DNA of 64,000 bases from Streptomyces sp. NRRL S-337. Lineage in GTDB: Bacteria; Actinomycetota; Actinomycetes; Streptomycetales; Streptomycetaceae. A program made the position numbers and the translations under genes. Positions 26,725 to 34,448 of the stretch are shown here, piece by piece. The notes below the pieces were generated by a model. It did not search any database and had not been told where the DNA came from. It worked only from the letters and a program-made list of their open reading frames with translations. Every line of letters starts with the position of its first letter. Positions within the stretch are counted from its first letter, which is position 1. The stretch is from the NCBI RefSeq assembly GCF_000720175.1, contig NZ_JOIX01000034.1:12185-76184 (forward strand), written 5' to 3'.

Positions 26725-27908
26725 CGTCCGCTCCGCTCCCCGCGCTCCGGGCCGGCTGCCCCGAGCAGTTCGCGGTACAGCGCCACGACCGCGGCCGCGG
26801 TGCGCCGTACGTCACCGGTCGCCCGGGTGTGCGCCAGCGCCCGGCGGCCCAGCTCGGTGCGCAGCTGAGGCCGGGTCAGCAGCCCGCGGAGCGCCTGCGC
26901 GAGCGCCGCGGGGTCGCCGGGCGGCACCAGGCAGTGCGGCGCGGCGCCCGGCGGCAGGGCCTCGCGGGCGCCGCCGACGTCGGTGACCACGACGGGCCGG
27001 CCGCAGGCCATCGCCTCCAGCGGGGTCAGCGCCATGGCCTCCCAGCGCGACGGCAGAACGGCCAGGTCGGCCACCCGGTACCAGGGGACGGCGTCCGGCG
27101 CGGCGCCCGCGAACCGCACGCCGGGCGGTGCCCCGGTCCGCAGCCGTGCGTGGTCGGGGCCGTCACCGACCAGCACCAGCACGGCGTCCGGGACCGCGGT
27201 CCGCACCGCCGGCCAGGCCCGCAGCAGCGTCCGCTGGTCCTTCTGCGGGCACAGCCGCCCCACGCACACCACCAGCGGGGCCTTCGGCGCGAGTCCGGCG
27301 AGGGCGGGCAGCGAGCGGCGCAGCGCGTGGCGGGCCGCGGCGTCGTCGTACGCGGGGGAGCAGCGGTGCAGGTCCACGCCGTTGCGGACCACCGTCCACC
27401 GGCCGGGCACGCCGGCCGCCGCGCCCCGCTGCCGCTCCGCCTCGCTCACGCACAGCACCCGGTGCGTCCAGCGGGCCGCGTACCGCTCCCAGCCGACCGC
27501 CAGCCGCCCCGCCGTCCCGCCGACCGCCTCGAAGGACCAGGCGTGCGGCTGGTGGACCGTGGGGATCCGGCCCCGGACGGCCAGCCGGGCGGCCAGCCCG
27601 GCCTTGGCGCTGTGCGCGTGCACGAGGTCCGGGCCCAGCCGCCGGATCAGCCGGGCCAGCCGACCGGTCTCGCCGGGCAGCGCCGGGCCCGGGGCGCGGC
27701 GGGCCGGCCAGGGGGCCGTCTCGGCGCCCACCGCCGCGGCGTCGTGGAGCAGCGTGCCGCCGGGCGGTGCGGCCACCACGGTCCGCAGGCCCGCGGCGAC
27801 CTGGGCGCGCACCAGGTCGGCGACGACCCGGGCCACCCCGCCGTCGACGGGCTGGGAAACGTGGAGCACCGTGGGCCGCTCACCCGACCTCAGCTCTTGC
27901 GCCGCCAC
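26721..27908 (-). CDS. glycosyltransferase, first gene of EPS operon
   Basis: A 395-residue GT4-type glycosyltransferase. The N-terminal part has VDGGVARVVADLV and VHAHSAKAGLAARL; the donor domain has RNGVDLHRCSP, VGRLCPQKDQRTLL, and SRWEAMALTPLEAMACGRPVV with the E-x7-E element. The GTG at 27908 has GGGGAG about six bases upstream. It opens an operon of eight genes read leftward to 18221, all overlapping or nearly so, which implies a promoter in the 77 bp upstream or read-through from the surface-protein gene. Confidence 0.87.
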   Translation of the reverse strand: MAAQELRSGERPTVLHVSQPVDGGVARVVADLVRAQVAAGLRTVVAAPPGGTLLHDAAAVGAETAPWPARRAPGPALPGETGRLARLIRRLGPDLVHAHSAKAGLAARLAVRGRIPTVHQPHAWSFEAVGGTAGRLAVGWERYAARWTHRVLCVSEAERQRGAAAGVPGRWTVVRNGVDLHRCSPAYDDAAARHALRRSLPALAGLAPKAPLVVCVGRLCPQKDQRTLLRAWPAVRTAVPDAVLVLVGDGPDHARLRTGAPPGVRFAGAAPDAVPWYRVADLAVLPSRWEAMALTPLEAMACGRPVVVTDVGGAREALPPGAAPHCLVPPGDPAALAQALRGLLTRPQLRTELGRRALAHTRATGDVRRTAAAVVALYRELLGAAGPERGERSGR

Positions 27909-27985
27909 GCACCGCTCCCCTGATCACCGGGCCGACAGAACTCTTTTCCGGCGGAATTCGCCGTGGAATTCCCGCAGCGCGCCGC

Positions 27986-28669
27986 TCAGCGCCGGGTATC
28001 GGTCTGCACGAAGAGCGCGCCGAGCAGATATCCCGGCCGGTGCGCGGAGAAGCGGAAAGCGAGCCGGCTGCCGCCGGACCGCAGGGCGGGCCGGAGGTCG
28101 AATACATCGGAATCCGGACCGAGCGTGTTGCGGCAGGCCGGCTGCCGCGCCGACTCCCGGCCGAATTCGGTGACGGTCGAGTTCATCACGTCGTTCGCCG
28201 GATCGGCGGCATTGTGCACCGCGTACGGCCGGTGCCGGCCGGCCTGCACCGACTTGGCCGGCTTCCGCTCGCCGGCCCGCAGGTTGCCGCCCCGGTACAG
28301 CCGGGCGTGGCTGATCCGGGAGCCGGCCGGGATCCGCAGCCGGGCGCGGCCGGAGTTGTAGGTGTTCCGGTCGGAGTCGACGTCGACGTACGCCATCCGG
28401 TACCGGACGTTGGCCCCGGCGCCGCCCTTTTGGGCCGTCGCGCACCCCCCGGCCGCGCCGCGGGTACCCGCCGCGCAGGTGATCGAGGAGTTGGCCGCCC
28501 GGGCGATCCCGCCGTGCCGGGTCACGTGGAAGCGCTCGGCGGATCGAAGGCGTGCGGATTCCCGGGGGAAGGCCGGCGCGGCCGCCGCCGAAGACAGGGC
28601 GGCCGGCAATGCCAATGCCGCCGGCGCGCACACGACGCCGCGCCCGGTGCGGTCCATGGACTTCCGCAT
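27986..28669 (-). CDS. secreted surface-type protein, apparently shortened
   Basis: A 227-residue exported protein; ATG at 28669 with GGAGAGGAAG upstream, and signal peptide up to about SSAAAAPA. GGIARAANSSITCAAG and VDVDSDRNTYNSGRARLRIPAG (shortened) are the N-terminal signature of long Streptomyces DUF11/DUF3344-like surface proteins; DSDVFDLRPALRSGGSRL and GYLLGALFVQTD match a later part of the same proteins. The ~100 residues expected between the two parts (the domain with repeated beta strands) seem missing, and the protein stops where the repeats would start. It may be a minimal version or an internally deleted remnant. Confidence 0.6.
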   Translation of the reverse strand: MRKSMDRTGRGVVCAPAALALPAALSSAAAAPAFPRESARLRSAERFHVTRHGGIARAANSSITCAAGTRGAAGGCATAQKGGAGANVRYRMAYVDVDSDRNTYNSGRARLRIPAGSRISHARLYRGGNLRAGERKPAKSVQAGRHRPYAVHNAADPANDVMNSTVTEFGRESARQPACRNTLGPDSDVFDLRPALRSGGSRLAFRFSAHRPGYLLGALFVQTDTRR

Positions 28670-28710
28670 GTCTTCCTCTCCGACGTCTATCAGTCAAACA
28701 GGAGAGCACT

Positions 28711-28791
28711 CTGACAGAAATCATGTTGGAAACCACGGCAGGCACGCCCGGTGCTGAGCCGGTGATCCCGAACGGCGGAATGCCGCACTGA
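28711..28791 (+). CDS. possible small peptide (26 aa)
   Basis: A short open frame with GGAGAG at 28701-28706, six bases before a CTG codon at 28711; an ATG is in frame at 28723. The peptide would end VIPNGGMPH and has 77% GC in third positions over the ATG part. No modifying enzymes lie next to it. It could be a secreted or regulatory peptide, a leader for the chaplin gene 124 bp downstream, or chance. Low confidence. Confidence 0.25.
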   Translation: MTEIMLETTAGTPGAEPVIPNGGMPH

Positions 28792-28914
28792 AATGGCGGA
28801 ACGATCTTTATGCCAATAGGGTTAACCAACCCCTGTAGGGGTGGACGCCCGCATCTCTGACGTATTTCGTTCGTTGTGACCGGTGCCCCATTCGCGAACT
28901 GAAAGGAGAATGGG

Positions 28915-29271
28915 ATGAAGCGGTTTATCACGACCGCCGCAATGGCCACGACCAGCTGCGCGCTGGTGCTCAGCAGCGCAGGGCTCGCATCCGCCAGCGG
29001 GGACGGCCACAACGGCCACAACGGCCGTCACGGCCACCACCGCCACCACCACGGTCGTCACTTCGATCGTTACGAACACCGTGGCTTCGTCTACGGCCAC
29101 CACGGTGGTGCCAACGCATATGGCGTCGCGGCGCACTCCCCGGGCATTCTGAGCGGTAACAATGTCCAGGTTCCGATCAACATCCCGATCAACATCTGCG
29201 GCAACAGCGTCAACATCCTCGCGCTGCTGAACCCCGCGTTCGGGAACAAGTGCGCCAACATTGGTAACTGA
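28915..29271 (+). CDS. chaplin with histidine-rich insert
   Basis: A 118-residue secreted protein. Signal peptide: MKRFITTAAMATTSCALVLS, cleaved near ASAS (about residue 28). Residues ~64-118 form one chaplin domain: GANAYGVAAHSPGILSGN, NVQVPINIPINICGN, ALLNPAFGNKCAN, with the two conserved cysteines C95 and C113. Chaplins assemble into amyloid sheets that make aerial hyphae hydrophobic. Between signal and chaplin domain sit ~33 residues very rich in His, Gly and Asn (HNGHNGRHGHHRHHHGRH), which ordinary short chaplins lack. No sortase signal, so it is of the short, unanchored kind. GAAAGGAG precedes the ATG. Confidence 0.88.
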   Translation: MKRFITTAAMATTSCALVLSSAGLASASGDGHNGHNGRHGHHRHHHGRHFDRYEHRGFVYGHHGGANAYGVAAHSPGILSGNNVQVPINIPINICGNSVNILALLNPAFGNKCANIGN

Positions 29272-29286
29272 CAGGTGACCCGTCCG

Positions 29287-29311
29287 CCGGCCCGTACGGA
29301 CCTCGGGCCGG
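29287..29311 (+). terminator. hairpin after chaplin gene
   Basis: CCGGCCCG (29287-29294) pairs with CGGGCCGG (29304-29311) around a nine-base loop, 15 bp after the chaplin stop codon. No T tract, as usual in Streptomyces. Confidence 0.6.
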
Positions 29312-29440
29312 CCCGGGTCGTGGTGCAGTCGGCGGACCTCCCCTGACTTCGGTCTCGGGTGGTCCGCCACTCCCTCCTCTCCACCCCGCCTCGCCCGACC
29401 TGCGTCGGAGTCCTCGGGGGCACCGGCGATACTTGAGCGC

Positions 29441-30301
29441 ATGGCGAAGAGCAGGCGCGGGCGCGGCGGCGTGGAGACCGTCACCGAGACGGTGGACGGC
29501 GGGCTCGCCGAGCTGCGGCCCGACCGGGACCGGCCGCGCGGCTGGACCCTGCTCCTCGACGGCGCCCCGCAGTCCCACGTGGACCTCGACGACCCACGGC
29601 GCCTGGACTTCTCGTACCAGCGGCGGCTCGGCCACATCGCCGATCTCGCCGGACCGCCCGGACAGCCGCTGCGCGTCGTCCACCTGGGCGGCGGCGCGCT
29701 GACCCTCGCCCGCTACGTCGCCGCGACCCGGCCGCGCTCCACCCAGCAGGCCGTGGAGATCGACACCCCGCTGGTGGAGTTCGTCCGCCGGCACCTGCCG
29801 TGGGACCGCACCTGGCGGATACGGATCCGCGGCGGCGACGCCCGCGCGGGCCTGGCGAAGGTCCCGGACGGCTGGGCCGACCTGGTCATCGCCGACGTCT
29901 TCCGCGGGGCCCGCACCCCCGCGCACCTGACCAGCACCGAGTTCGTCGCCGACGTCCGCCGCGCGCTCGGCCCCGGCGGCCGTTACGCGGCCAACCTCGC
30001 CGACGGCCCGCCGCTTTCGTTCCTGCGCGGCCAGATCGCCACCGTCCACACGGTCTTCCCCGAGCTCTGCCTGATCGCCGACCCCGCGGTGCTGCGCGGC
30101 AAGCGCTTCGGCAACGCCGTCCTGCTGGCCGCCGGCACCGCCCTCCCGGTCGCCGAGCTGACCCGCCGCGCGGCCACCGACCCGCAGACCGGACGGGTGG
30201 AACACGGCAGGGCGCTGGCCGACTTCACCGGCGGCGCGGCCCCGGTCACCGACGCCACGGCCGTCGCGTCCCCGGCCCCACCGGCCGGCACCTTCACCTG
30301 A
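29441..30301 (+). CDS. spermidine synthase-like protein
   Basis: A 286-residue Rossmann-fold protein of the spermidine-synthase-like group. Motifs: FSYQRRLGHIADL, the nucleotide-binding VVHLGGGALTLARYVA, AVEIDTPLVEFVRRHLP, and DLVIADVFRGARTPAHLTS. The usual substrate aspartates of true aminopropyltransferases are partly replaced (IADVFRGAR in place of DxxDP), so it may not act on putrescine; NCBI-style naming is 'fused MFS/spermidine synthase' for relatives. A GATACT box lies seven bases before the ATG, so the transcript may be leaderless. Ends at a perfect 12-bp hairpin. Confidence 0.75.
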   Translation: MAKSRRGRGGVETVTETVDGGLAELRPDRDRPRGWTLLLDGAPQSHVDLDDPRRLDFSYQRRLGHIADLAGPPGQPLRVVHLGGGALTLARYVAATRPRSTQQAVEIDTPLVEFVRRHLPWDRTWRIRIRGGDARAGLAKVPDGWADLVIADVFRGARTPAHLTSTEFVADVRRALGPGGRYAANLADGPPLSFLRGQIATVHTVFPELCLIADPAVLRGKRFGNAVLLAAGTALPVAELTRRAATDPQTGRVEHGRALADFTGGAAPVTDATAVASPAPPAGTFT

Positions 30302-30304
30302 GCG

Positions 30305-30331
30305 GGGCCGGCGGGCGGTGCCCGCCGGCCC
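30305..30331. terminator. perfect 12-bp hairpin terminator
   Basis: GGGCCGGCGGGC and GCCCGCCGGCCC with a three-base loop, between convergent genes and directly after each stop codon. Very stable and surely transcription-terminating. Confidence 0.85.
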
Positions 30332-30334
30332 GGC

Positions 30335-30901
30335 TCACGTCGCGTAGTTGCTGGTCTCCACGGTCGGCGGATGGCCGTTCCAGGTGCAGATCACCGAGGT
30401 GTGCCCACCGCCGCCCGTGAAGTCCACCCGGATCCACCCCTGCTGCTTCCACACCTGCATCTCCCAGCCCGAGTTCGGCGTCGCCGACACCAACTCGGCC
30501 GCGGAGCCGCCCAGATCGAAGACCACCCGGCCGCCCGAGGTGGCGTAGCTCTTGACCCGGCCGTCGGAGGCTCCGTACGGGCCGCCCGGCGCCGTGGTGG
30601 GCGGGCGCTGCGCGCGGGTGTTGCCGGTGTGCGGGGGAGCCGACGAGGGGCCGGTGGCGGACGGCCGGGGGGCCGGGGCGGACGGTTTGGGGCGGTGCGT
30701 GGAGGAGGCGCGGGGCGTTCCGCCGCCGTCGGCCTGCGCCCCCGAGGAGGCCACCTGGTCGGAAAGGGGCAGCGCGCGCGGCGCGTCGTACGCGGTGCCG
30801 GACAGCACGGTGTGCACGCCGAACCACGACAGCGTGACCGCGGCGCCGGTCGCCAGCGTCCAGGCCGCCGCGTGAACCAGTCCTCGTTGCATTCGGCTCA
30901 T
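30335..30901 (-). CDS. secreted or membrane-anchored protein divergent from two-component system
   Basis: A 188-residue protein. An N-terminal hydrophobic segment (HAAAWTLATGAAVTLSWFGV) acts as signal or anchor. Residues ~50-110 are Pro/Ser/Thr-rich and disordered. The C-terminal ~75 residues (GRVVFDLGGSAAELVSATP, WEMQVWKQQGWIRVDF, SVICTWNGHPP) form a compact beta domain with one cysteine. It is divergent from and 109 bp away from a response regulator-kinase pair, which suggests it is a target of, or sensor accessory to, that system. Start could also be the ATG at 30892. Confidence 0.7.
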   Translation of the reverse strand: MSRMQRGLVHAAAWTLATGAAVTLSWFGVHTVLSGTAYDAPRALPLSDQVASSGAQADGGGTPRASSTHRPKPSAPAPRPSATGPSSAPPHTGNTRAQRPPTTAPGGPYGASDGRVKSYATSGGRVVFDLGGSAAELVSATPNSGWEMQVWKQQGWIRVDFTGGGGHTSVICTWNGHPPTVETSNYAT

Positions 30902-31010
30902 ACTGCACCACCGGCCACCCCCGTCGCAGCCCGCGGGAGCGGGCGGAACCCACCGCCCCGGCGTCAACTCCGGTGAGGAACCGTCCCCCCGATGGCGTAC
31001 GGTGCCGCCC

Positions 31011-31703
31011 ATGGCACGTGTGCTCGTGGTCGAGGACGACCAGTTCGTACGCTCGGCCCTGATCCGGCATCTGACCGAGGCGGCCCATACGGTACGCAGC
31101 GTCGGCACCGCCCTGGAGGCGCTGCGCGAGGTGGCGCACGTCGGTTTCGACGTGGTCATCCTCGACCTGGGCCTGCCCGACCTGGACGGCGGTGAGGCGC
31201 TGAAGATGCTGCGCGGCATCACCGACGTCCCGGTGATCATCGCCACCGCCCGGGACGACGAGGCCGACATCGTGCGGCTGTTGAACGACGGCGCCGACGA
31301 CTACCTCACCAAACCGTTCTCCGTCGAGCACCTCTCGGCGCGGATGGCCGCCGTACTGCGCCGCTCCCGTGCGGGTTCGGCCGGCGCGGAACCCCCCTCA
31401 CGAGTGATCCGGGTCGGCGGGCTGTCCATCGACCCGCTGCGCCGCCAGGCCGAACTCGACGGCGCCGCACTGGACCTCACCCGCCGGGAGTTCGACCTGC
31501 TGGCGTTCCTCGCCGGGCGGCCCGGCGTCGTCGTCCCCCGCAAGGAACTGCTCGCCGAGGTCTGGCAGCAGTCCTACGGCGACGACCAGACCATCGACGT
31601 CCATCTCTCCTGGCTCCGCCGCAAACTGGGCGAAACCGCGGCCAAGCCCCGCTATCTGCACACCCTGCGCGGTGTCGGCGTGAAGCTGGAGCCACCACGA
31701 TGA
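31011..31703 (+). CDS. OmpR/PhoB-family response regulator
   Basis: A 230-residue response regulator. Receiver domain with acidic pocket VVEDDQF, phospho-accepting D52 in ILDLGLPD, T in IIATARDD and K in DDYLTKPFS. C-terminal winged helix: LDLTRREFDLLAFLAGRPG, then QTIDVHLSWLRRKLGE and YLHTLRGVGVKLE. It pairs with the kinase that follows after 13 bp and is divergent from the secreted protein at 30335, which is its likeliest target. Confidence 0.93.
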   Translation: MARVLVVEDDQFVRSALIRHLTEAAHTVRSVGTALEALREVAHVGFDVVILDLGLPDLDGGEALKMLRGITDVPVIIATARDDEADIVRLLNDGADDYLTKPFSVEHLSARMAAVLRRSRAGSAGAEPPSRVIRVGGLSIDPLRRQAELDGAALDLTRREFDLLAFLAGRPGVVVPRKELLAEVWQQSYGDDQTIDVHLSWLRRKLGETAAKPRYLHTLRGVGVKLEPPR

Positions 31704-31716
31704 CGGGCCGCGCGCT

Positions 31717-33120
31717 GTGAGGTGGGCCCTGGTCAAGGTGGCGCTGGCGGTCACCACGATGGTCGTGGTCGCGTTCGCCGTGCCCCTCGGACTCGTCGTC
31801 AAGGAGATGGCCAGCGACCGCGCCTACGGGAGCGCCGAGCGGCAGGCCGCCACGATCGGCCCGGTGCTCGCCATCACCACCGACCGCACCCAGCTGGAAC
31901 GGGCCGTGGCCAGCGCCGAGACCGGTGCCGGCGGCCGCATCGGGGTCCACGTCCCGGCCGGCGGCAAGAACGGCACCCCCGCCGAAATAGGCACCCGGCG
32001 CGCCGCCCCCGCCGACGTGGCCGCCGCCGCCAAACTCGGCCGGGCCTCCATCTCCCCGGTCCCCGGCGGCACTTCGCTGCTCCAGCCCACCGCCGTGGCC
32101 TCCGGCATCGCCGTCGTCGAGGTGTTCGTCCCGGACGACGCACTCACCAACGGCGTCACCACCTCCTGGGTCGTGCTGGCCGGCGTCGGACTGGCGCTGA
32201 TCATCGGCTCGGTCGCGGTCGCCGACCGGCTCGGCACCCGGATGGTGCGCCCCGCCGAACGCCTCGCCGGCGCCGCCCACGACCTCGGCCACGGCCAGCT
32301 CGGCGTCCGCGTCCAGGAGGACGGCCCCAAGGAACTGCGGGCCGCGGCCACCGCCTTCAACTCCATGGCCGACCAGGTCGTCCAACTCCTCGCCAACGAG
32401 CGCGAGTTGGCCGCCGACCTCTCGCACCGGCTGCGCACCCCGCTCACCGTCCTCCGGCTCAACGCCGCCTCCCTCGGCGACACCCCGGCCGCCGAACAGA
32501 CCCGCTCCGCCGTCGCCCAACTGGAGCGCGAGGTCGACCAGATCATCCGCACCGCCCGCGAACAGAAGGCGCACACCCAGCAGGCGGCGGCCGCGGCCGG
32601 CTGCGACGCCGCCGAGGTGATCCGCGAGCGGATGGCCTTCTGGTCCGCGCTCGCCGAGGACGAGGGACGCACCGCCCGCGTCGCCGGCGCCGACCGCCCG
32701 GTCCGCGTCCCGGTCGCCCGCCCCGAACTCGCCGCCGCTCTCGACGCGATGCTCGGCAACGTCTTCCGGCACACCCCCGAGGGCACTGCCTTCGCCGTCG
32801 ACGTCCACAACGCCGAGGACGCGGTGATCGTGCTGGTCTCCGACGCCGGACCGGGCATCGCCGACCCCGAGGCGGCACTGCGCCGCGGCCACGGCGGCGG
32901 AGGCGAAGGCTCCACCGGTCTCGGCCTGGACATCGTGCGCCGGCTGGCCGAGTCCACCGGCGGCGACGTCCGCATCGGCCGCTCCGTCCTCGGCGGCACC
33001 GAGGTGCGCGTCTGGCTCGCCCTGGACGGCCGGCGTGGCCCGCAGGGCACCCGCCGCGGCCACCGGCTGCGCCGCACGCTGCGCACCGGCGGCCGGCGTG
33101 CCGCCCGCGCCGGTTCCTGA
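31717..33120 (+). CDS. sensor histidine kinase
   Basis: A 467-residue membrane kinase. Two transmembrane helices (VALAVTTMVVVAFAVPLGL at the N-terminus, and VVLAGVGLALIIGSVAVA near 150-170) enclose a ~110-residue extracellular sensor. HAMP follows (RLGTRMVRPAERLAGAA). H box DLSHRLRTPLTVLR with H237, N box LGNVFRHTPEGT, G1 DAGPGI and G2 STGLGLDIV are all intact. C-terminal basic tail. GTG start. The signal sensed is unknown. Confidence 0.93.
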   Translation: MRWALVKVALAVTTMVVVAFAVPLGLVVKEMASDRAYGSAERQAATIGPVLAITTDRTQLERAVASAETGAGGRIGVHVPAGGKNGTPAEIGTRRAAPADVAAAAKLGRASISPVPGGTSLLQPTAVASGIAVVEVFVPDDALTNGVTTSWVVLAGVGLALIIGSVAVADRLGTRMVRPAERLAGAAHDLGHGQLGVRVQEDGPKELRAAATAFNSMADQVVQLLANERELAADLSHRLRTPLTVLRLNAASLGDTPAAEQTRSAVAQLEREVDQIIRTAREQKAHTQQAAAAAGCDAAEVIRERMAFWSALAEDEGRTARVAGADRPVRVPVARPELAAALDAMLGNVFRHTPEGTAFAVDVHNAEDAVIVLVSDAGPGIADPEAALRRGHGGGGEGSTGLGLDIVRRLAESTGGDVRIGRSVLGGTEVRVWLALDGRRGPQGTRRGHRLRRTLRTGGRRAARAGS

Positions 33121-33143
33121 GCGCCCGTCACGGGGCATAGGCC

Positions 33144-33159
33144 GGTGGTCTTAACCACC
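33144..33159. promoter_or_regulatory. DasR-like operator (dre) upstream of chitinase-like gene
   Basis: A 16-bp site reading GGTGGTCTTAACCACC, a perfect inverted repeat around CTTA (18 bp with flanking C and G). It shares TGGTCT-N2-ACCAC with the Streptomyces dre consensus (ACTGGTCTAGACCACT, from memory). It lies 24 bp after the kinase stop and 152 bp before the chitinase-like ATG. It could also act as a hairpin for the kinase transcript. Confidence 0.6.
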
Positions 33160-33310
33160 GCCTTCCGCTTCCTTAAGGCCGCCATAATTCCCCCAACGTC
33201 CGTACGGATCCCGGCATTTGTCCGTTTCGCTGTCGCTAGCGTGCGGGGCACACCGACTTCCCCCGGTGCACCCCCAGCCACACCCCCCACGTGACGACAG
33301 GCAGGACCCG

Positions 33311-34354
33311 ATGAGTTCCTCCGCACACCGCCGGCGCAAGAGCCGCACCACCCAGCTGATCCTCACCGGCACGGCCGCCGCGGTCGCGGCCGGCGGCGCG
33401 TTCGCCGTCGCCGGCGCAGCGCTCGCCGCCAAGGCCCCGCGCCCCACCGGCAGCAAGGCCGCGGCCGGCTTCGCCCCGTACGTCGACACCTCCCTGACGC
33501 CCGCCTACGACCTGGCCGGCACCGCGCAGAAGACCGGCGTGAAGAACTTCAACCTGGCCTTCATCACCTCCGGCGGCGGGTGTACGCCGAAGTGGGGCGG
33601 CTCGGTGGACCTCGGCGGCGACCCGGTGGCGAAGCAGATACCCGCGCTGCGCAAGGCCGGCGGCGACGTCCGGGTCTCCTTCGGCGGCGCCAACGGCTCC
33701 GAGCTCGGCGTCGCCTGCACCTCCGCCGACCAGCTGGCCGCCGCGTACGGCAAGGTCATCGACCGGTTCAAGCTCACCCGGGTCGACTTCGACATCGAGG
33801 GCGGCGCGCTGGCCGACACGGCCGCCAACACCCGCCGCGCCCAGGCCGTCGCCCGCCTCCAGAAGAGCCACCCGGGCCTGGACGTCTCCTTCACCCTGCC
33901 GGTCATGCCCGAGGGCCTGACCCAGGACGGCGTGAACCTGGTCGCCGACGCCAAGAAGAACGGCGTGAAGATCTCCGCCGTCAACATCATGGCGATGGAC
34001 TACGGCTCCTCCTACAACGGCGACATGGGCACCTACGCCACCCAGGCCGCCACCGCCACCCAGGGCCAGCTCAAGAAGGCCCTCGGCCTCGGCGACGCGG
34101 CCGCCTGGAAGACCGTCGCGGTGACCCCGATGATCGGCGTCAACGACGTCCAGAGCGAGGTCTTCAAGACCGACGACGCCACCCAGCTGGTGACGTTCGC
34201 CAAGAGCAAGCACCTGGCCTGGCTGTCGATGTGGTCCGCGACCCGCGACAAGGCCTGCGAGGGCGGCGGATCGAACTCCGCCCAGCCGACCTGCAGCTCC
34301 ATCGCACAGCGCCCGCTGGACTTCACCAAGGCCTTCGGCGCCTACACCGGCTGA
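33311..34354 (+). CDS. secreted GH18 chitinase-like protein
   Basis: A 347-residue exported GH18 protein. Basic N-terminus, then a hydrophobic stretch to about residue 36 (LTGTAAAVAAGGAFAVAGAAL). The catalytic DxxDxDxE motif appears as VDFDIEGG with D159, D161 and E163; substrate strands FNLAFITSGGG, VRVSFGGANG, and NIMAMDYGSS follow the family pattern. No carbohydrate-binding module is attached. It should cleave chitin or related GlcNAc polymers outside the cell. ATG at 33311. Probably under DasR control through the upstream site. Ends at two hairpins. Confidence 0.87.
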   Translation: MSSSAHRRRKSRTTQLILTGTAAAVAAGGAFAVAGAALAAKAPRPTGSKAAAGFAPYVDTSLTPAYDLAGTAQKTGVKNFNLAFITSGGGCTPKWGGSVDLGGDPVAKQIPALRKAGGDVRVSFGGANGSELGVACTSADQLAAAYGKVIDRFKLTRVDFDIEGGALADTAANTRRAQAVARLQKSHPGLDVSFTLPVMPEGLTQDGVNLVADAKKNGVKISAVNIMAMDYGSSYNGDMGTYATQAATATQGQLKKALGLGDAAAWKTVAVTPMIGVNDVQSEVFKTDDATQLVTFAKSKHLAWLSMWSATRDKACEGGGSNSAQPTCSSIAQRPLDFTKAFGAYTG

Positions 34355-34362
34355 CCCCCACC

Positions 34363-34396
34363 GGCGGTCCGGCCCCCCCGACAGACCCGGACCGCC
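34363..34396. terminator. hairpin after chitinase-like gene
   Basis: GGCGGTCCGG (34363-34372) pairs with CCGGACCGCC (34387-34396) around a 14-base loop, eight bases after the stop codon. Confidence 0.75.
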
Positions 34397-34407
34397 GCCC
34401 TTCGGGG

Positions 34408-34446
34408 GTGTCTCCTTGATCCCGCCGGGCTGACGGAGGAGACACC
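34408..34446. terminator. second hairpin, at AraC gene end
   Basis: GGTGTCTCC (34408-34416) pairs with GGAGACACC (34438-34446). It lies just before the stop codon of the minus-strand AraC gene, so it most likely ends that transcript. Confidence 0.65.
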
Positions 34447-34448
34447 TC

